DNA of 64,000 bases from Ahaetulla prasina (taxonomy: Eukaryota; Chordata; Lepidosauria; Squamata; Colubridae): assembly GCF_028640845.1 (NCBI RefSeq), contig NC_080546.1, positions 72,645,051-72,709,050 of the forward strand, given 5' to 3'. The translations under genes were made by a program, and so were the position numbers. Positions 45,701 to 58,098 of this stretch are shown here, one piece after another (the stretch's first letter is position 1; the number at the start of each line of letters is the position of its first letter). The notes under the pieces were generated by a model that did no database searches, was not told the DNA's origin, and saw nothing but the letters and a program-made list of their open reading frames with translations.

Positions 45701-48700
45701 TTATTCTTTAATATTCAAGATGATTTGTTTCTAAATCGTTGAAAAGTATTACTTTTTCAAAAAATGTTCCTAAAATGACAGTTTATTGTGTTTTAGTTAT
45801 TTGCAGAGATTTCGTGATGAGTTGGAGCAGATTGAACTGCAGAACAGCATTAAAGGAAGACAGTCCAGACAACACAGTTCCAGGGAAACCGTAATCAGGC
45901 AGACCATGGAACGTGAAAGACAGCAGTATGAAGGCTATGGCATAGGTAGGCTCTGCTAAAAAGTAATCTGTTATTAAAATGTTCCCCAAATATAAGAACT
46001 CTGCATAAAAGAACAGTGTAACACATGTGTTATACTTCTGAAGTAAATAAAAGTGAATTGTTTTTTCATATATTATTCATACTTTATTCTCGCTATGCTG
46101 TTGGACTTTACTTGAGCTTGACATTCAGGTACCAGCTTCTCAAATCACTTATTTTACTGAAGAAAGGTGCAGGGTGGGTAATCTGTGTAAGCCCTTCCAA
46201 ATTGTGGTAGTTAATTTGATGCCATACGGAAGACTTTTTAATAATAGATGGTCAGTGTAGCCTTATTTCTGATGAATTAATACAAGTTTAGATAGGTTTG
46301 CTGGAAAAATTCATGTCCATAAAGAGCATTTGAAATGTTCCTCAATCTTGACATGGAAACAATTTAAAATTAACAGTAGATATGCTATATGTATTGCATG
46401 TATCTCTCTATAGCCTGTTCATGTATCTTTTATATACGTATAATTTAACAGACATTGTATTCAAATTACCCAGGTCCAGTTCACTTTTTTTTTTTACTGT
46501 GAAATACTTAAACAGAAATAATCATTTGCATATCTCTTGGTTAACTTGGTTCTAATTTGAGAAAAATGATTTATACTGCTAGGCAATGTTATTAGAGATG
46601 GTAGTGTAAGATGAAAATTTATATTGACTAATCTTTAAAATACATAGTATTTCTATTGTCTTTTATTGAAAAGAAATGACTAGTGGTGTGATTTTCCTTT
46701 CTTTCCCAGTATTCACCATTCATTAGTTTTTCTTACCAGTTAATTATGTTTTGTCTGGAAAAAAAAAGACAATGACTTTTAAAAACTTTAATTATGGCTT
46801 TTTTGCAGTCTTGATTTTGAAATATTAGAGATCGAGATTAGAATTCGAAAGCTGTAATTTATGGAACCATGGACAAATTTTTGAATATAACTGAATTACC
46901 CTGCTTTGCCAGGATTAAATTTTTAGTCCAAACCCATTTCTTTTAGAAGTAACTTGAAGCTTGATAGGCAGATATGTGCAAACTTGGTTTGTGGGATGTA
47001 ATTTAGTTTTGTAATCCAACCACAGGTTTCATCAAATAGAACATGGTGTGATGCCTGGAATTAACACTTCTGAAACCAGAAATTTAATAATGGAGGAGAG
47101 CAACACTTAGGAAAAAACTTATCGTAAACTTTCTTTATTTTAACAAGCTAGGGTAATAAAATGTTGTTGCTATTGTTAAAATTTGGAGAGATCTTTTCCT
47201 TGTTGACTTGTCACCAGGTTTTCTAACAGTATATCAAGATGTGTCTCTTGCACTTTTAAAAAATTAAATATTTTATTTTAATAAGTTTTACATAAAGAAT
47301 AGAACAAACAAAAAAGAAATAAATATATGAAAAAACCAGCCAAACAAAACCAAACAAGCAAGCAAACTTAACAGAAATGAGGAAACTGTTTATATCTGTA
47401 AAACATTGATCAAATATCAAATAGATTTTTAAATGAGTCGCTAACATTAGAAAATATACCACCGAAAAATATATTGAGTCAGCTTTTTGACTAATAAATA
47501 AGATTGCTTTTTCAAAAACAGTGAATCACACTTCTCGTGAATCCAGTTTAATATCAAGAATACAGGTAGTCCTTGACTTATAACCACAACTGGGACCAAC
47601 CAGAATTTCCACTGCTAAGAAAGTTGACTGCTAAGTGAGTCATGTTTGATTTCACAACCTTTTTTGCCCACTGTTGTTAGGCGAATTGCTGCAGTTGGTA
47701 TGCTGCAATCATGCAGCTGTTAATCAAATCAAATGTGGCTTCCTCCATTGACTTTGTTTGTTGGAATCTAGAAAATGGCATTCATATGACCCCCCCCCAA
47801 GGTGCTGTAATTATCAGAAATACGTGTCAGCTGCTAATCATCCAAGGACTGATCATAATTTACCTTTTTTAGGGCCATTGTAATTTCAAACGGTCGCTAA
47901 ATAAATGGTTATAAACTGAGGCTACCTGTAGTACTATTTTTTCAAATCCTCAGAATAATTAGCATTGATGGATACAACCATAACTGATCAGTAAAATGCC
48001 AAAGTTTGGGGATATAATTTAACATACTAATATCTTTAACGCAAAAAAATGTTTCATATGAATCTACACGTTGAAATATTATTCCAAAAATATTTCAAAG
48101 ATTCGGAAGACCAAATCATATGGGTAAATGCTGATCAGATTTTTTTTTATATTGCTAACAAAGTAAATCTAATAACCATCCTTTTGAATGTATTCTTTGG
48201 GGTATCCTGTAAATTTGAAATAAGATATTTTGATGAATCAGTTTTAATTTCTAAAGTGAAGAAAATAAACAGATGATTTAGTCTCTTTCAACTACAATAA
48301 CAAAATCAGTCACTAATACTTTAATTTCCTTTCTTTTAATCTATTGGTTAATCTAGATTCAATTTCTTTCCACAGAAATCCCTGACATTGTAAACTGTAA
48401 ACATCTTCGATATTTCAGGTGAGGTATTGTCTAAGTACCCCCCAAATGGGACAGGTAGGGATACATGACTCCAGCATAATTTCTGTTAATTTTTAAAAGA
48501 GAACACAATCTTTTAGTCTGAAGTAATCTAGTACGAACAGTCTTGTTTATTTTCCAACAATGACATGCATCATATCAGTTTCAAATACTAAAACATTTTG
48601 AACATCATATTGTATTGTGATTCCTTGTTATAGAGAATATTACTTTATAAAATGGGAATTTATCATTTGAGTGTAAAAATTAATATATTCAATTGATGTA

Positions 48701-50668
48701 TTATAACTCAGAAATAAACTGATAATGAAAATTGAGGGTTTATATATTTGTATCTCTTTGCCTTTTTCTCTATTTTTAGTTTTATTAGTATTAGACTTTT
48801 ATAAAAATTAAAATGTTATTAATGTTATTTTAATTGCTTGATGCAATGCCTGAAGAAATCCTATTTAGTTGGGAATCCACCTAGGGTTAGAGTTGTTGGA
48901 AGAAATGTCCATCTGGGTTCAGTTCCAAGTGGGGAAAAAGACACTGAAAACATGGAGGCTGCTTGGAAAGATGGTTTAATGGTGGACAGGATCACATGGT
49001 TTGAGTTCCTGAACAGAAAAGTGGGGCGAGATACTGAGTGTGCCCTGACTTTATGCTTTCTCTGAGCTTTGAACTTCCTGGATCGCAGGAAGGGTATCCT
49101 GATTGGTTGTCAGACTCCCAGGGGGTGGGGGCCTTAGCTAGCCTTGCTGGCTGATGTAATCTTCCCAGGTGCCATGTGGTGAGTTTCTGTTGCTAGATGA
49201 GTCCTATTGTGTTGCAGAAGATGGTCCATTGACAAAGGTGGGGAGAATGAGTTTCTGCCTCTGGCCCATTGACAAAGGTGGAGGGAGGGAGGAAGCTGCA
49301 GGGAGCTGCTTTGTCCTTAAAACTTGTTTCTCCATTTCTCATCCAAGGAAATATAATATTCTGCCCTTTTTAATATTTTCTAAAATATTTCATTCTTCTA
49401 TGAGAGGGGTGGGTACTAACTTCCTACAGAGTTAAGCTTGAAATCAGTGAGACAAACAAACATCATGAATAGATTCAGAGAGGCTGTTTATGGAAAGGCT
49501 TCTTACGTTCCCCTTTTTGCTTTATTTTATTTTCTAGGAAAAATTAATAGGAAACCCTACTTTGGAAATAAATACCTACTTGAAGTTTTAAGTTTCTTTG
49601 AAATCTGTAAAAAAAACAAAAACAAGCCAAGTTCATGGTTAAATTTGGAGAGTCTGTTAACAGATAGTGGACTTTTTACATTCCTATTCTGCCTTATTTC
49701 AATTCCTAGGCAAAATGCATGATAAATTCTACTGGGATGGAAATCAGCCTGTGGTTAGAGTTAGACTTTCTTGAAATCAATGTGAAAAACCAACTACACG
49801 GATTTTGAAGCTGGAGTTTTTCTTACATTTCCACTCTGCATCTGATTACATGTGGAGGGAAGGAAGTAACTTAGAGTACATCAGTGGTTCTTACCTAGCC
49901 CTTAGTGCAGGCTGAGGGACTCTGGGAGTTGAAGTCCACAAGTCTTAAAGGAACCAAGGTTGGAGACCCCTGCCTTAATGCATAGTCTCAAGAGTTTTCC
50001 AAGGTTGGGTCATCCCCATATTAGACATCAGCTGCAGAAACTGATGAGCTTTGAGAAAGCAGTGCACATTAATTTCTGTCCCAATTAACAAAATCCAGGA
50101 AGAAATTAATTGAAAAACAGAGATGGAAGGTTGTATTAGCAAAAAATACTTTTTGAAATACTTTTTTCAGTCTACAATAGATAGGGTCAGTTTATAAAGT
50201 AGGTGAGCATTTTACATATAAATTGGACCCAGAATATTTTTGTTTTTCTTAATTTTGTATGGGAGTTACGGGTATATTTATTTAAGTATTATAAGCCTGT
50301 TTTAGAGTATACATAGTAGTTTTCCTGTATTTCCTGCATCATAGGAATTTCAGTAAAGTCTTTTGAAAACATCTCTTCAATCAGGTGGGTTTCTTCCAGG
50401 GTTATTTTACAAAGACCTTTCCGATCAAAGTATTTTTTTTAAAAAAAATAGGAGCAATGATTGATCGCCAACATAAATAGTATAGTTTTCATCACCTAAT
50501 GCTTGCCATTTTTCTCCCATTTCTGCCAGAGACTGGGATGGTGACCTGAAGAAGCTACCGAATATTAAAATGAGAAAGTTATCCAGTAAAGATCTCTGTA
50601 GCAGTAGAATGGAGAAGGCAAGCGTTGAAACTGGAAATGAATTGCCTGCAGCACAGGATGTGGACTAA
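36752..50668 (+). CDS. TMA16: Translation machinery-associated protein 16, complete, 7 coding exons
   Basis: TMA16 is a small basic nuclear protein that associates with pre-60S ribosomal particles. Coding exons are 36752-36754, 38254-38366, 42423-42460, 45031-45115, 45797-45945, 48376-48418 and 50530-50668: 570 nt, 189 codons plus stop, all GT-AG introns and phase-consistent. Exon 1 supplies only ATG, followed at once by GTGAGT. Recognised segments in order: [118 protein letters not shown]. These align with vertebrate TMA16 throughout. Human TMA16 is about 203 aa, and the snake C-tail is shorter and divergent. Convergent with MARCHF1. A candidate polyadenylation signal AATAAA lies at about 51464. 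Introns 1, 2, 5 and 6 carry the mobile elements listed separately. Confidence 0.96.
36933..37067. mobile_element. Palindromic hAT MITE in TMA16 intron 1
   Basis: Starts CAGGGGTCTCCAACCTTGG and ends GGCTGGAGATCCCTG. The arms meet at CCAGCGCATGCGCTGG. Flanks TTTTAAGT (36925-36932) and TTTTAAGA (37068-37075). Confidence 0.9.
38424..38715 (+). mobile_element. Sauria-type SINE variant in TMA16 intron 2
   Basis: Head GGCTCAGCGGTTAAAGATGC, middle CAAATGCAAGTAGATAAAC and GGTAAGAAGGTAAGCC, 3' end GAGATGAGCACTGCCCCCTG and AACTTTTACCTTTA. It contains a short local duplication of GGCCACTTGACCATG. Confidence 0.7.
38849..39394. mobile_element. TA-flanked MITE (mariner-like) in TMA16 intron 2
   Basis: Left end CCGTGTTTCCCCCAAAATAA; right end, inverted, CTGTTTCCCCAAAAATAAGA. 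Both are bordered by TA (38847-38848, 39395-39396), the mariner/Tc1 target. The interior is a GC-rich filler whose open frames on both strands show no transposase motif. Confidence 0.65.
39853..40205 (+). mobile_element. Sauria-type SINE, full-length, in TMA16 intron 2
   Basis: tRNA-like head with A-box-like GGTGGCTCTGGTTAAGA and B-box GGTTCGAATCC, a unique region (CAGCTTCTGCCAACTTAGCA, GGGAAGGTAACAGCG, CATGCCGGCCACATGACC) and the LINE-derived end GGGAACGACTAGCACATA...AACTTTTACCTTTAC. Confidence 0.88.
41106..42114 (+). mobile_element. Helitron-like element in TMA16 intron 2
   Basis: Starts TCTATATATAAATGTG after an A and ends GGGTATTCAGCTAGT before a T, matching Helitron rules (5' TC, 3' CTAG-type end, insertion between A and T, no TIR or TSD). 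CCCG (42071-) and CGGG (about 42099-) could close a subterminal stem. No Rep/helicase frame. A hAT element (41267-41874) is nested inside. Confidence 0.65.
41267..41874. mobile_element. Non-autonomous hAT element, 608 bp, perfect TSD
   Basis: Starts CAATGATGGCTAACC and ends GGTTCGCCATCACAG. Perfect 8-bp duplication TCTTATAT (41259-41266 and 41875-41882). The interior is GC-rich with long but unrecognisable open frames. Nested in the Helitron-like element. Confidence 0.92.
42461..45030. other. TMA16 intron 3, no gene seen
   Basis: AT-rich intron. 42890-43510 has a purine-rich texture on the plus strand that could be very decayed L1-like sequence, but no protein motif is clear. Confidence 0.4.
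45946..47562. other. TMA16 intron 5, left part
   Basis: No gene. About 47263-47460 resembles an L1 3' end in reverse (TATTTTATTTTAATAAGTTTT), too short to be sure. Confidence 0.35.
47563..47928. mobile_element. TA-flanked MITE, complete, 366 bp
   Basis: TIRs CAGGTAGTCCTTGACTTATA and TATAAACTGAGGCTACCTG lie between two TA dinucleotides (47561-47562, 47929-47930), as for mariner/Tigger-type elements. Reference copy for the degraded versions at 1881-2201 and 55694-56616. Confidence 0.8.
48894..49428 (+). mobile_element. Solo LTR, 535 bp, in TMA16 intron 6
   Basis: Starts TGTTGGAAGAAATG and ends AACTTCCTACA (TG...CA), with a perfect 4-bp duplication GAGT on both sides (48890-48893, 49429-49432). 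Orientation inferred from TG/CA only. It contains a GGTCCATTGACAAAGGTGG / GGCCCATTGACAAAGGTGG tandem pair at about 49225-49279. Unrelated to the other LTRs here. Confidence 0.65.
49906..49972. mobile_element. Half of a palindromic hAT MITE
   Basis: CAGGCTGAGGGACTCTGGGA through AGTCCACAAGTCTTAAAG to GGTTGGAGACCCCTG is the right arm of the 26885-27014 type. No left arm is present. Confidence 0.75.
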
Positions 50669-51612
50669 AGAGAAATTGCTGGGATATCTGAAACAGATTG
50701 ACAAACAAGTGTTTTTAATTGTCTGTGGCAGCAAGAAGCAAGAAACCTTCCTTTCAATCAACTATGAGTTCTGAGCAGTTCTGATCACGATTATACTGTC
50801 ATTTATAATATTGCATTGTCTTTTTTAAAAAAAAAACCATAGTGCAATGCGTGTAAGGTTCATAAAAATACTTGATATTACATTCAGAACCAAATTCTGA
50901 TTAGTCTGAATTAATCATTCTAATTAGTTATAAAAGCAACAAAACAACAACAGTTTTAAAGCACATGAAGAAAAAGTCCGATTTTTATCTTGCACCTCAC
51001 CTACTACCTTTCCCCAGTTGTTATTATTCAAGAGAAAGTACTGATCTGATTGTCATTACAATAGGAGCAAAGTATTTTTAGGGCTGAACTTAAATGCATA
51101 TTTCCAAACCCCAAGAGTGGCAACATTTTTGAATAGTGCATTCTGGCATCCTTCCTTCCTGAAGCTGCAGATTGGAAGCATAACGCATACTATCACTTGA
51201 GAGGCTGGGATTAAGAAATGTGGTCTAATTTTGGAGCAGATACTATTAAGGATTCTATATAAAGCTTAAGATTCCTTTTTTCCCCCTTGAACTCCTCCAA
51301 ACAGTAAAAATGCATAATGGGAGGAACTGTTTCACCATTCTCTTAACACACCATATTTAGCTCTTTTCTTTTTTTCAAAAAGCTTTCCAACTAAGCATAT
51401 ATAGATAAATAATTGTGTGCCCCAGTATCTAATTTATTTGCAATATTGTGCTGAATTGGAAAGAATAAAATATAGGCTATAAAATAAGATTGGAAAGAGT
51501 AAAATATGGGCTTAAAACAATACTGAACAATGCATACTAACCAGTATATTTAAGTTGCCTTCTTTCTTGGATTTGACCCTTGGATTCTTTAGTTGTAATA
51601 TTCTATGTGGTA
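50669..51612 (+). other. TMA16: TMA16 3' UTR region
   Basis: AT-rich sequence after the TMA16 stop. The first good AATAAA is at about 51464-51469 (AAGAATAAAATATAGG). The true end is not determinable by eye. Confidence 0.45.
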
Positions 51613-51621
51613 ACTTGTAAT

Positions 51622-51851
51622 GTTTTCCCAAAGGTGCTTTTTCAGGAGGCAATTGGACTTTTTTCTTTGAAGAAGTTTCGCTTCTCATCCAAGAAGTTTC
51701 TTTAGCTCTGACAGGATAGTGGGGAATGGAAAGCTGAAGAAGCTTCTTGGATGAGAAGCGAAACACCCACCCCCCCCCAAAAAAAGTTCAGTTGTTCCTG
51801 AAAAAGCATGTTTGGGACAACCACGACCTGGATGATTGAGAATCTCTACAG
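51622..51851. mobile_element. Foldback element with inverted arms
   Basis: The left arm (TTTCGCTTCTCATCCAAGAA) and right arm (TTCTTGGATGAGAAGCGAAA) are inverted copies, flanked further out by CCAAAGGTGCTTTTTCAGGA and TCCTGAAAAAGCATGTTTGG. The duplication ACTTGTAAT is present on both sides (51613-51621, 51852-51860). Both arms hold GGATGAGAAGCGAAAC, reminiscent of a hammerhead core but missing the conserved leading CU. Confidence 0.6.
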
Positions 51852-52382
51852 ACTTGTAATATTTTCATGACTCAAATTACTAATTTTTGAACAAGCAAAT
51901 AATTTGCTTCACCAGTTTGGCTTCAGAGAATCTACTAGTGGGCTTTCTATGTCGGTGTTGATCTCTTTTTAAAACAAAGTTCCTTAACACTGATTTATTA
52001 AATCAGATTTTGAAGCACATATTCAGGCTACTGAACTGACATTAAACTACATTCCTGAAGAATGGGGAAAGAGAATGCAATCCTGATTTTTCCTTCTTCT
52101 TGAGTTAAACTGTTGCTCAGGAAAAGAACTGGACTACATTTGGTTTTAACCAGGCTGTTTCTCGCTTAATCAAATGTAATCTGAAGCACTTAGACTAAGC
52201 TTTCATTTAAAATGCACATGGCATTTGATAAGGCAACAATATCCTCAAGTTTGAAACTTCAGACTCTAGCTCTGAAATTCTTCCGACTGGAAATACAAAA
52301 TACGTAATATAAATACATAATTGAAACATGATTAGTTTCTATTAAAAAAATAAATAATTTATAGCCACTTAAGAGTCATCTG

Positions 52383-55236
52383 TTTATTACAAATACAAAT
52401 TTGTTCCACAACAATTAGGTTTTTTTTTTCTCACCCCAAGAACCTTTTAAATACACAAATCACCCACAAAAGCTCTTGCCAAAGAGAACTGGGTAAAACA
52501 AGTAACAAACTTGCAAGTCCAATGATTATATATAATAAAATATTTGCATCATAGATTGCAGTGCAGTTTTCAGAAATTGAGAGATAATTTTCAGATAAAT
52601 GGGGATCTGTGCAACAATACAATACTGATCTTTGCTATTGATTGCTTTCCACTGTAGCAATTATAATATACTAATAGTATTTTAGATTTATAGCCAGGAG
52701 GATAATTTGAAATCGAATGCTGCCTAAGAATAAAACAAACAAAAAAACAAAAAATACTGGAATTTAAAATTTTGCTTTTTTTCCTTAAAGGACAATAATA
52801 TTCCATATTTTTTCTGGTATCTGTAATACACTTTTTCTTTAACTGGTACTCAAGAAAGACAGCATAAAATGTGGCATATTGCAAATTGTGGTACAAATAT
52901 TATTTTTAAAAACAAATGAAAGCTGTTCCTTCATACCTATTTCCCTCTGAATCAGGTTTTAAAAATAGCGTAATTCCCTAAATTCAATGGAATTAAGCCA
53001 AAACAATTCTTGGTTTAAAACTGTTGCTGGCATAATGGTAAATTGTTTCTAAATCTTGGTATGGGAATCATGTAGACCTTTTCTCCCAATGCATCATGCT
53101 ATATAAACATGCCAACATTTCTATGAATCTACCGTAGTATTTTACTGGCACTGAATATATGAATAACCAGTCATTTATTTTTTGTTACATGCACGATAAT
53201 CCTTTTACACAATGTTGCTCTGTATGGGCTCCATTGTACGGTCTGGGCAAAATATGCAGTCGGGCAAATAACTGCCTGGCCTGACGTTAACATTAGTAGA
53301 ATGATAAGAAATTCACATTGCAGTATTATTCTGAAAGTGCATTTTGTTGTGTATAAATTCAGTTTTCAGCTTTTAATGCCATAGTGATCTTCTATGCAAA
53401 GGATAGTAACATCATAAATATTTATAGTTGGAGAAGAAGCACTCCAAATTATAAATATAACCCAAACTACATCCTGATCTTCTATATGTCGCTTAGAAAA
53501 AAAATGCAAACCATTAAGTTTGAATTTAATTTCAGCTTGTGACCTGACTTCTTTTCCATCTGTCCCATTATCTGAAATAAATTATGGGATCGTCTAAACA
53601 CCACAAAATACTATAACGGCATTTTTCCCTTTTATCTGAAATACTTAGTTTACAGTTCAGTTATCCAGTTTTCATTTCAGAAAGCTTTCCAGCATTATAA
53701 TTCTTGTCATATCTATCATATTGTGTAATATTAACTTTATGGTTAATATGTTTTCAACCAAGCTAGATTTCTGATAATGGTAACAACTCTGATTTACTGA
53801 TATCAAGTGAGAAAATACCCATTTATCTTAATGAAGTTAACTGTGTTTGCAATTTCTCAACGGAACAAACAAATATAAGCATGTCAGGACAGTTTACTCT
53901 TTTTTAAAATTTGCAGCATGAATTAGAATTCTTTTAGAAATAACTAATTGCAGTTTTTCATCATAAGCTCCCCTTATTACTGTTTTCTTGTATTAACTCA
54001 CATTACTTGGGCACAACTCACAATACAATCAAACAAGCATAACAGTGATAGAAATAAGATACTTATTTTTCTGTAAATATCTTACTTTCTTTAAGCCTCC
54101 TGGGTAAATACTTCTGAAATGGGATACCAAATTATTCTTTGGATCCCTCCAGGCTGCATTCTTACATTGATGTGAATTTAAGCATCTTATTTAATCATAT
54201 CTCATTTTATATTAATATATTAAAATAATAGTATCAAATGAACTACTGAATCCTTAACTGTTAAATTCTTTCTTATATAGAAGTTACTGCATATACATTG
54301 TCAATTAAGTTCACATTGAAGAAATATTGTCATAATGTGAATGCTGTCCACACTGACTTTTTCAAGGCTATCTTTAAAACAAAGCATAGGGCTGTAATTT
54401 TTGGGTGGTTTTTGTGTTTTTTTTGCATATTTCTCACCCTAATAAATAGATACTGGAAATTGTAAAGTCTTTTGTTAACAAGAGTACTTTGGTGTCTTAA
54501 TACTCCCGATTTAATGAATTTTTCCTTTGGAACCATAATCTTACAGTGACCAGGAAGTTTTTAATATTCTACTATATAAGAATAATTACAAACTAAGCTG
54601 CTGCTCCAGATGAATGTAACAATATGTCAGGGAATTTGCTGTTAATTATTTCTGTGTCTATGGTTGACCAAGAAAAATATTTCTAATATTCTAGTTTACA
54701 AATACTCAAAATCCATTATTACTTAATAAGTCTGGTTGTTTTTACAGAAATGTTATAGGGTAAATCACCTTAGCATTAAATATCACATTATCAGATAATT
54801 TGTGCTTCAATGCATACCTTTATAAGAACCTTAAAAATTTGTTTGCTCTCCCCCCCCCCCAAGTTTACAATAATTAGCAAAAAGACCATAGTAGCAAATA
54901 CACATAAAGTTTTTTTTTCTTGTAAACAGAACATAAGTAGAAGTTCTGCAAATGCAGTTCTTTTAAGCCATCAATAGTAGTGTTGGCATGTCCTTTGCCT
55001 CTTGGAAGTTTTTGCTTTTCTATCTTCTTCCACTTTTAACTGTACTTAGCAAGAAAGGTGAAAAAACATTTCTCAGTTACATTTCAGAGGTAATGTGCAG
55101 TTTCTTATTGATTTTCCTTGCTATTTTTCTATGTTGGTTCTTTTTTTCAAATATAATCTGTGGATTTGATTTTTTTTCTTCTTCTTGTAGCTAAGAGAAA
55201 CATTTCACTTTGTTTCCCAAAGAAATGCTACTTCCA
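52383..55236 (-). other. MARCHF1: Probable MARCHF1 3' UTR
   Basis: Repeat-poor, AT-rich sequence downstream of the MARCHF1 stop on the minus strand. Minus-strand AATAAA signals occur at 53174-53179 and 52383-52388. The relative absence of transposons over almost 3 kb contrasts with the flanks and fits a long 3' UTR, which is an inference. Confidence 0.4.
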
Positions 55237-58047
55237 TCAAACTGGCATGACATCAGGAACATCTTCTGTTTGCTGACAGTTTGTATCTGTCTGTGATACC
55301 GGAACCACAACGGTATCTTTAATTTCAGTGTTCTGAATAGTGGAAGAATTTTTCTCTTCCAGCTTTTTGGCAGTATCTGGACAGTTCTGAACAAATATCA
55401 CACGGTTATAAGCCTTCAGCCTTCGCCATAACTGAATGTAGACTTTACATTGCACGTACATGAAGACAAGGCCTCCAGTGAATCCAATGGCTACCACAAC
55501 CAATTTTGTCCAAAATGGCCATTCTAGGACTCCTTTCCATAAGACAAACAGAGAGAGAGAGAGAGAGATTAATGTTAAATTGATCAGGACTATTTCTATT
55601 GCTTTCTCTAGTATTTACTATCAAGTAAATTTGCTGAGTGGTTTAGAAGCACACTTTCTACTCTTTTCATATAAAGACAAAAGTTATATTTTACAGGTAG
55701 TCCTCACTTAATGACATCATTCAAGACACAAATTTTCACTGCTAGGTGACGTGGTAGGTGAAAATTCTTGTGTCTGCATCTTTTAAAAATGGCAGTTCTG
55801 GTAATCTCAGCTGCGATTGTTAGGCAAAGACCTTGTGCTTCTCTTTACACTTATCTCCACTTCAGGTTCCCCTCACTCCCCAACTCCATTTTCATTTGCA
55901 GTGGGTTGAAGGAGCCCGTTGCAGCTGAAAACTGAGCTTGGGAGGGCCCCGGCTGGCATTTTCATTGGCAGAGGATTGCAGGAGACAGTGGCAGCCAAAA
56001 TGGAGCTTGGGAGTGTCACAGGTGGCCCTCCCGAGCTCCATTTTCATTGGCAGAGGATGCAGGATGCTGTCGCAGCCAAAAATGGAGCTCGGGAGCCCGT
56101 TTTTGCGGGCAGAGTGCTCAGGCCACCACAGATGCCCTTGATACCGAGTTTGACACCCCTGCTTTACCCCTGCCATCCCACACTATCTGACTTTCACCCC
56201 AGTTAACTTTCATCATCTTCCTCCCATTTCTAGATATGCCCAGCTAAGGCAGCAGCAGCTTTTCAAGGTTGCATGAGGTCTCCACGATGCTAAGCTAGAC
56301 CTCACAATCGGCCAACAGCTTCTTGACATACACACCTCGTCACCAGTGGAAAGATGATTAATGCAGCTGGCGGTGGCAGAGGTAGGCAGCAGAATGCAGG
56401 GAAGACAAAATAACAGATGTGGATAAGAGAGGTAGATGAGGGGAACTGAAGCGTACCTTGCTATCGTAAATGCAGGCAGACTGCTAAATGCCCAAATTTT
56501 GTTCATGTGACCATGGGGGGTACTGCAATGCCCATGGGGGTAACTTTGAGGACCTATTCAGCACAGTCATAACTTCTGTCACCATAATGAATGGTGATTA
56601 TGTGAGGACTATGGTGTATTATGTATTTAGCAACCATTTGTAAAATTAAGTTTCTACAGTACATTTTGTTTAATCATGGAAAAGCTTTGCTGTTGAAGTA
56701 GAAGAGATTGAAAGACTTAATACAGGGGTGAAATTCACTTACTTTCCCTACTGGTTTGCAAATTTTAAGCACAGGCTTAAAATTGTCGCAAAAAAGCAAC
56801 GTCATTATGTCTGCGTGAGTAAGCGAAGCCTCCCGCAGCCACCGCTACTGGTTTGCCCGAGCCGGGTAGAACAGCTGAATTTCACCCTGACTTAATATAA
56901 AGAAAGAAAATATGTATCCTCACTATGTATATGCTGACTATATTTCTGTAGGTTCACACCATGTTGCTCCTTGTGGGTGAGCTAAGGGTAACTGTATGTT
57001 GCTTTGCAAAATAATCTCTGAGTCAGTGATCCTAGTTTCCATACTTGGGGCAAAGCTGGGCTTTGATTGTTCCTGTGGATAAATTATAATGAAACTATTT
57101 CTTAATGGCAAGAAGTTGTTCTTGCCATTAAGAAATACTCCATACTACGACCAACTTCTTCCCAAGATAACTGCACATTTCTAGACTATGAAATCTAGAA
57201 ATTGATCTACATTTGATCTACATTAATACTGGAATCTCTCCACAGGATTTTTGAACTTTTTGAATTTGTAAAATATTTGGAGTTTAATTCTTTTGAATTT
57301 TTATTTTAACTTCGGATTGAAATATCCAGAAAATATCTTTCTTGTTTCCTTCTGCTTCGGTGTTGGATTTTTTTTTTTCCTTTTTGATGCACTTTTTGAT
57401 ACACTTTTTAAATGTCTTGATTGTTATGTGTTTTCTTTCATTTTGCCTTTTTTATTTTTTTGGAGTTTTATATTTTAACTCTCTTTTGAATAAAACAAAA
57501 AACAGAATGAAAAAGAAATTCTATACTGCATAGATGCAACTAAAAGTGTTAATCAACTTTATGCTTTCCAGATGGAGGAAATCAGTCTCTGTGGACCTGT
57601 CAGGGAACAGCCATTGCATATGTAAAATTATAACTTGGAATATAAGAGGCATAAATAGTAAAGAAAATGAATTAAAAAATGAAAAGGGGGAACAGACGTT
57701 TCACAGAGACCAAATATATGCAAGGGAAAATGATGGCTAATGTGTTACGGATAAAAGGCGGAAAATAACCAGGTGGTTGTTTCAGGCTTATTAAAAGAGC
57801 AATCAGTGGCTATCAAGCTCCAATTAATGGTATGTAACATACTATTTTTGTTAGGTGACATAACACGAGAATATAAAGAGAATATAAAGGCTCAGGAATG
57901 AATAAGAATTGAATTTGTTTCGTGAAAAACCTGCTTAGAAAAATGTCTTCTTCATTTTGAATACATGGTTTAAGTGAATATCTATCATCCATCTATTCCA
58001 TCCATCCATCCATCCATCCATCCATCCATCCATCCATCCATCCATCC

Positions 58048-58098
<51 letters not shown>

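Noticed and set aside
57293..57533. Phe-rich open frames near the L1 relic as ORF1
   Set aside because: Composition is poly-T-driven and lacks the coiled-coil, RRM and C-terminal motifs seen at 7817-8764.
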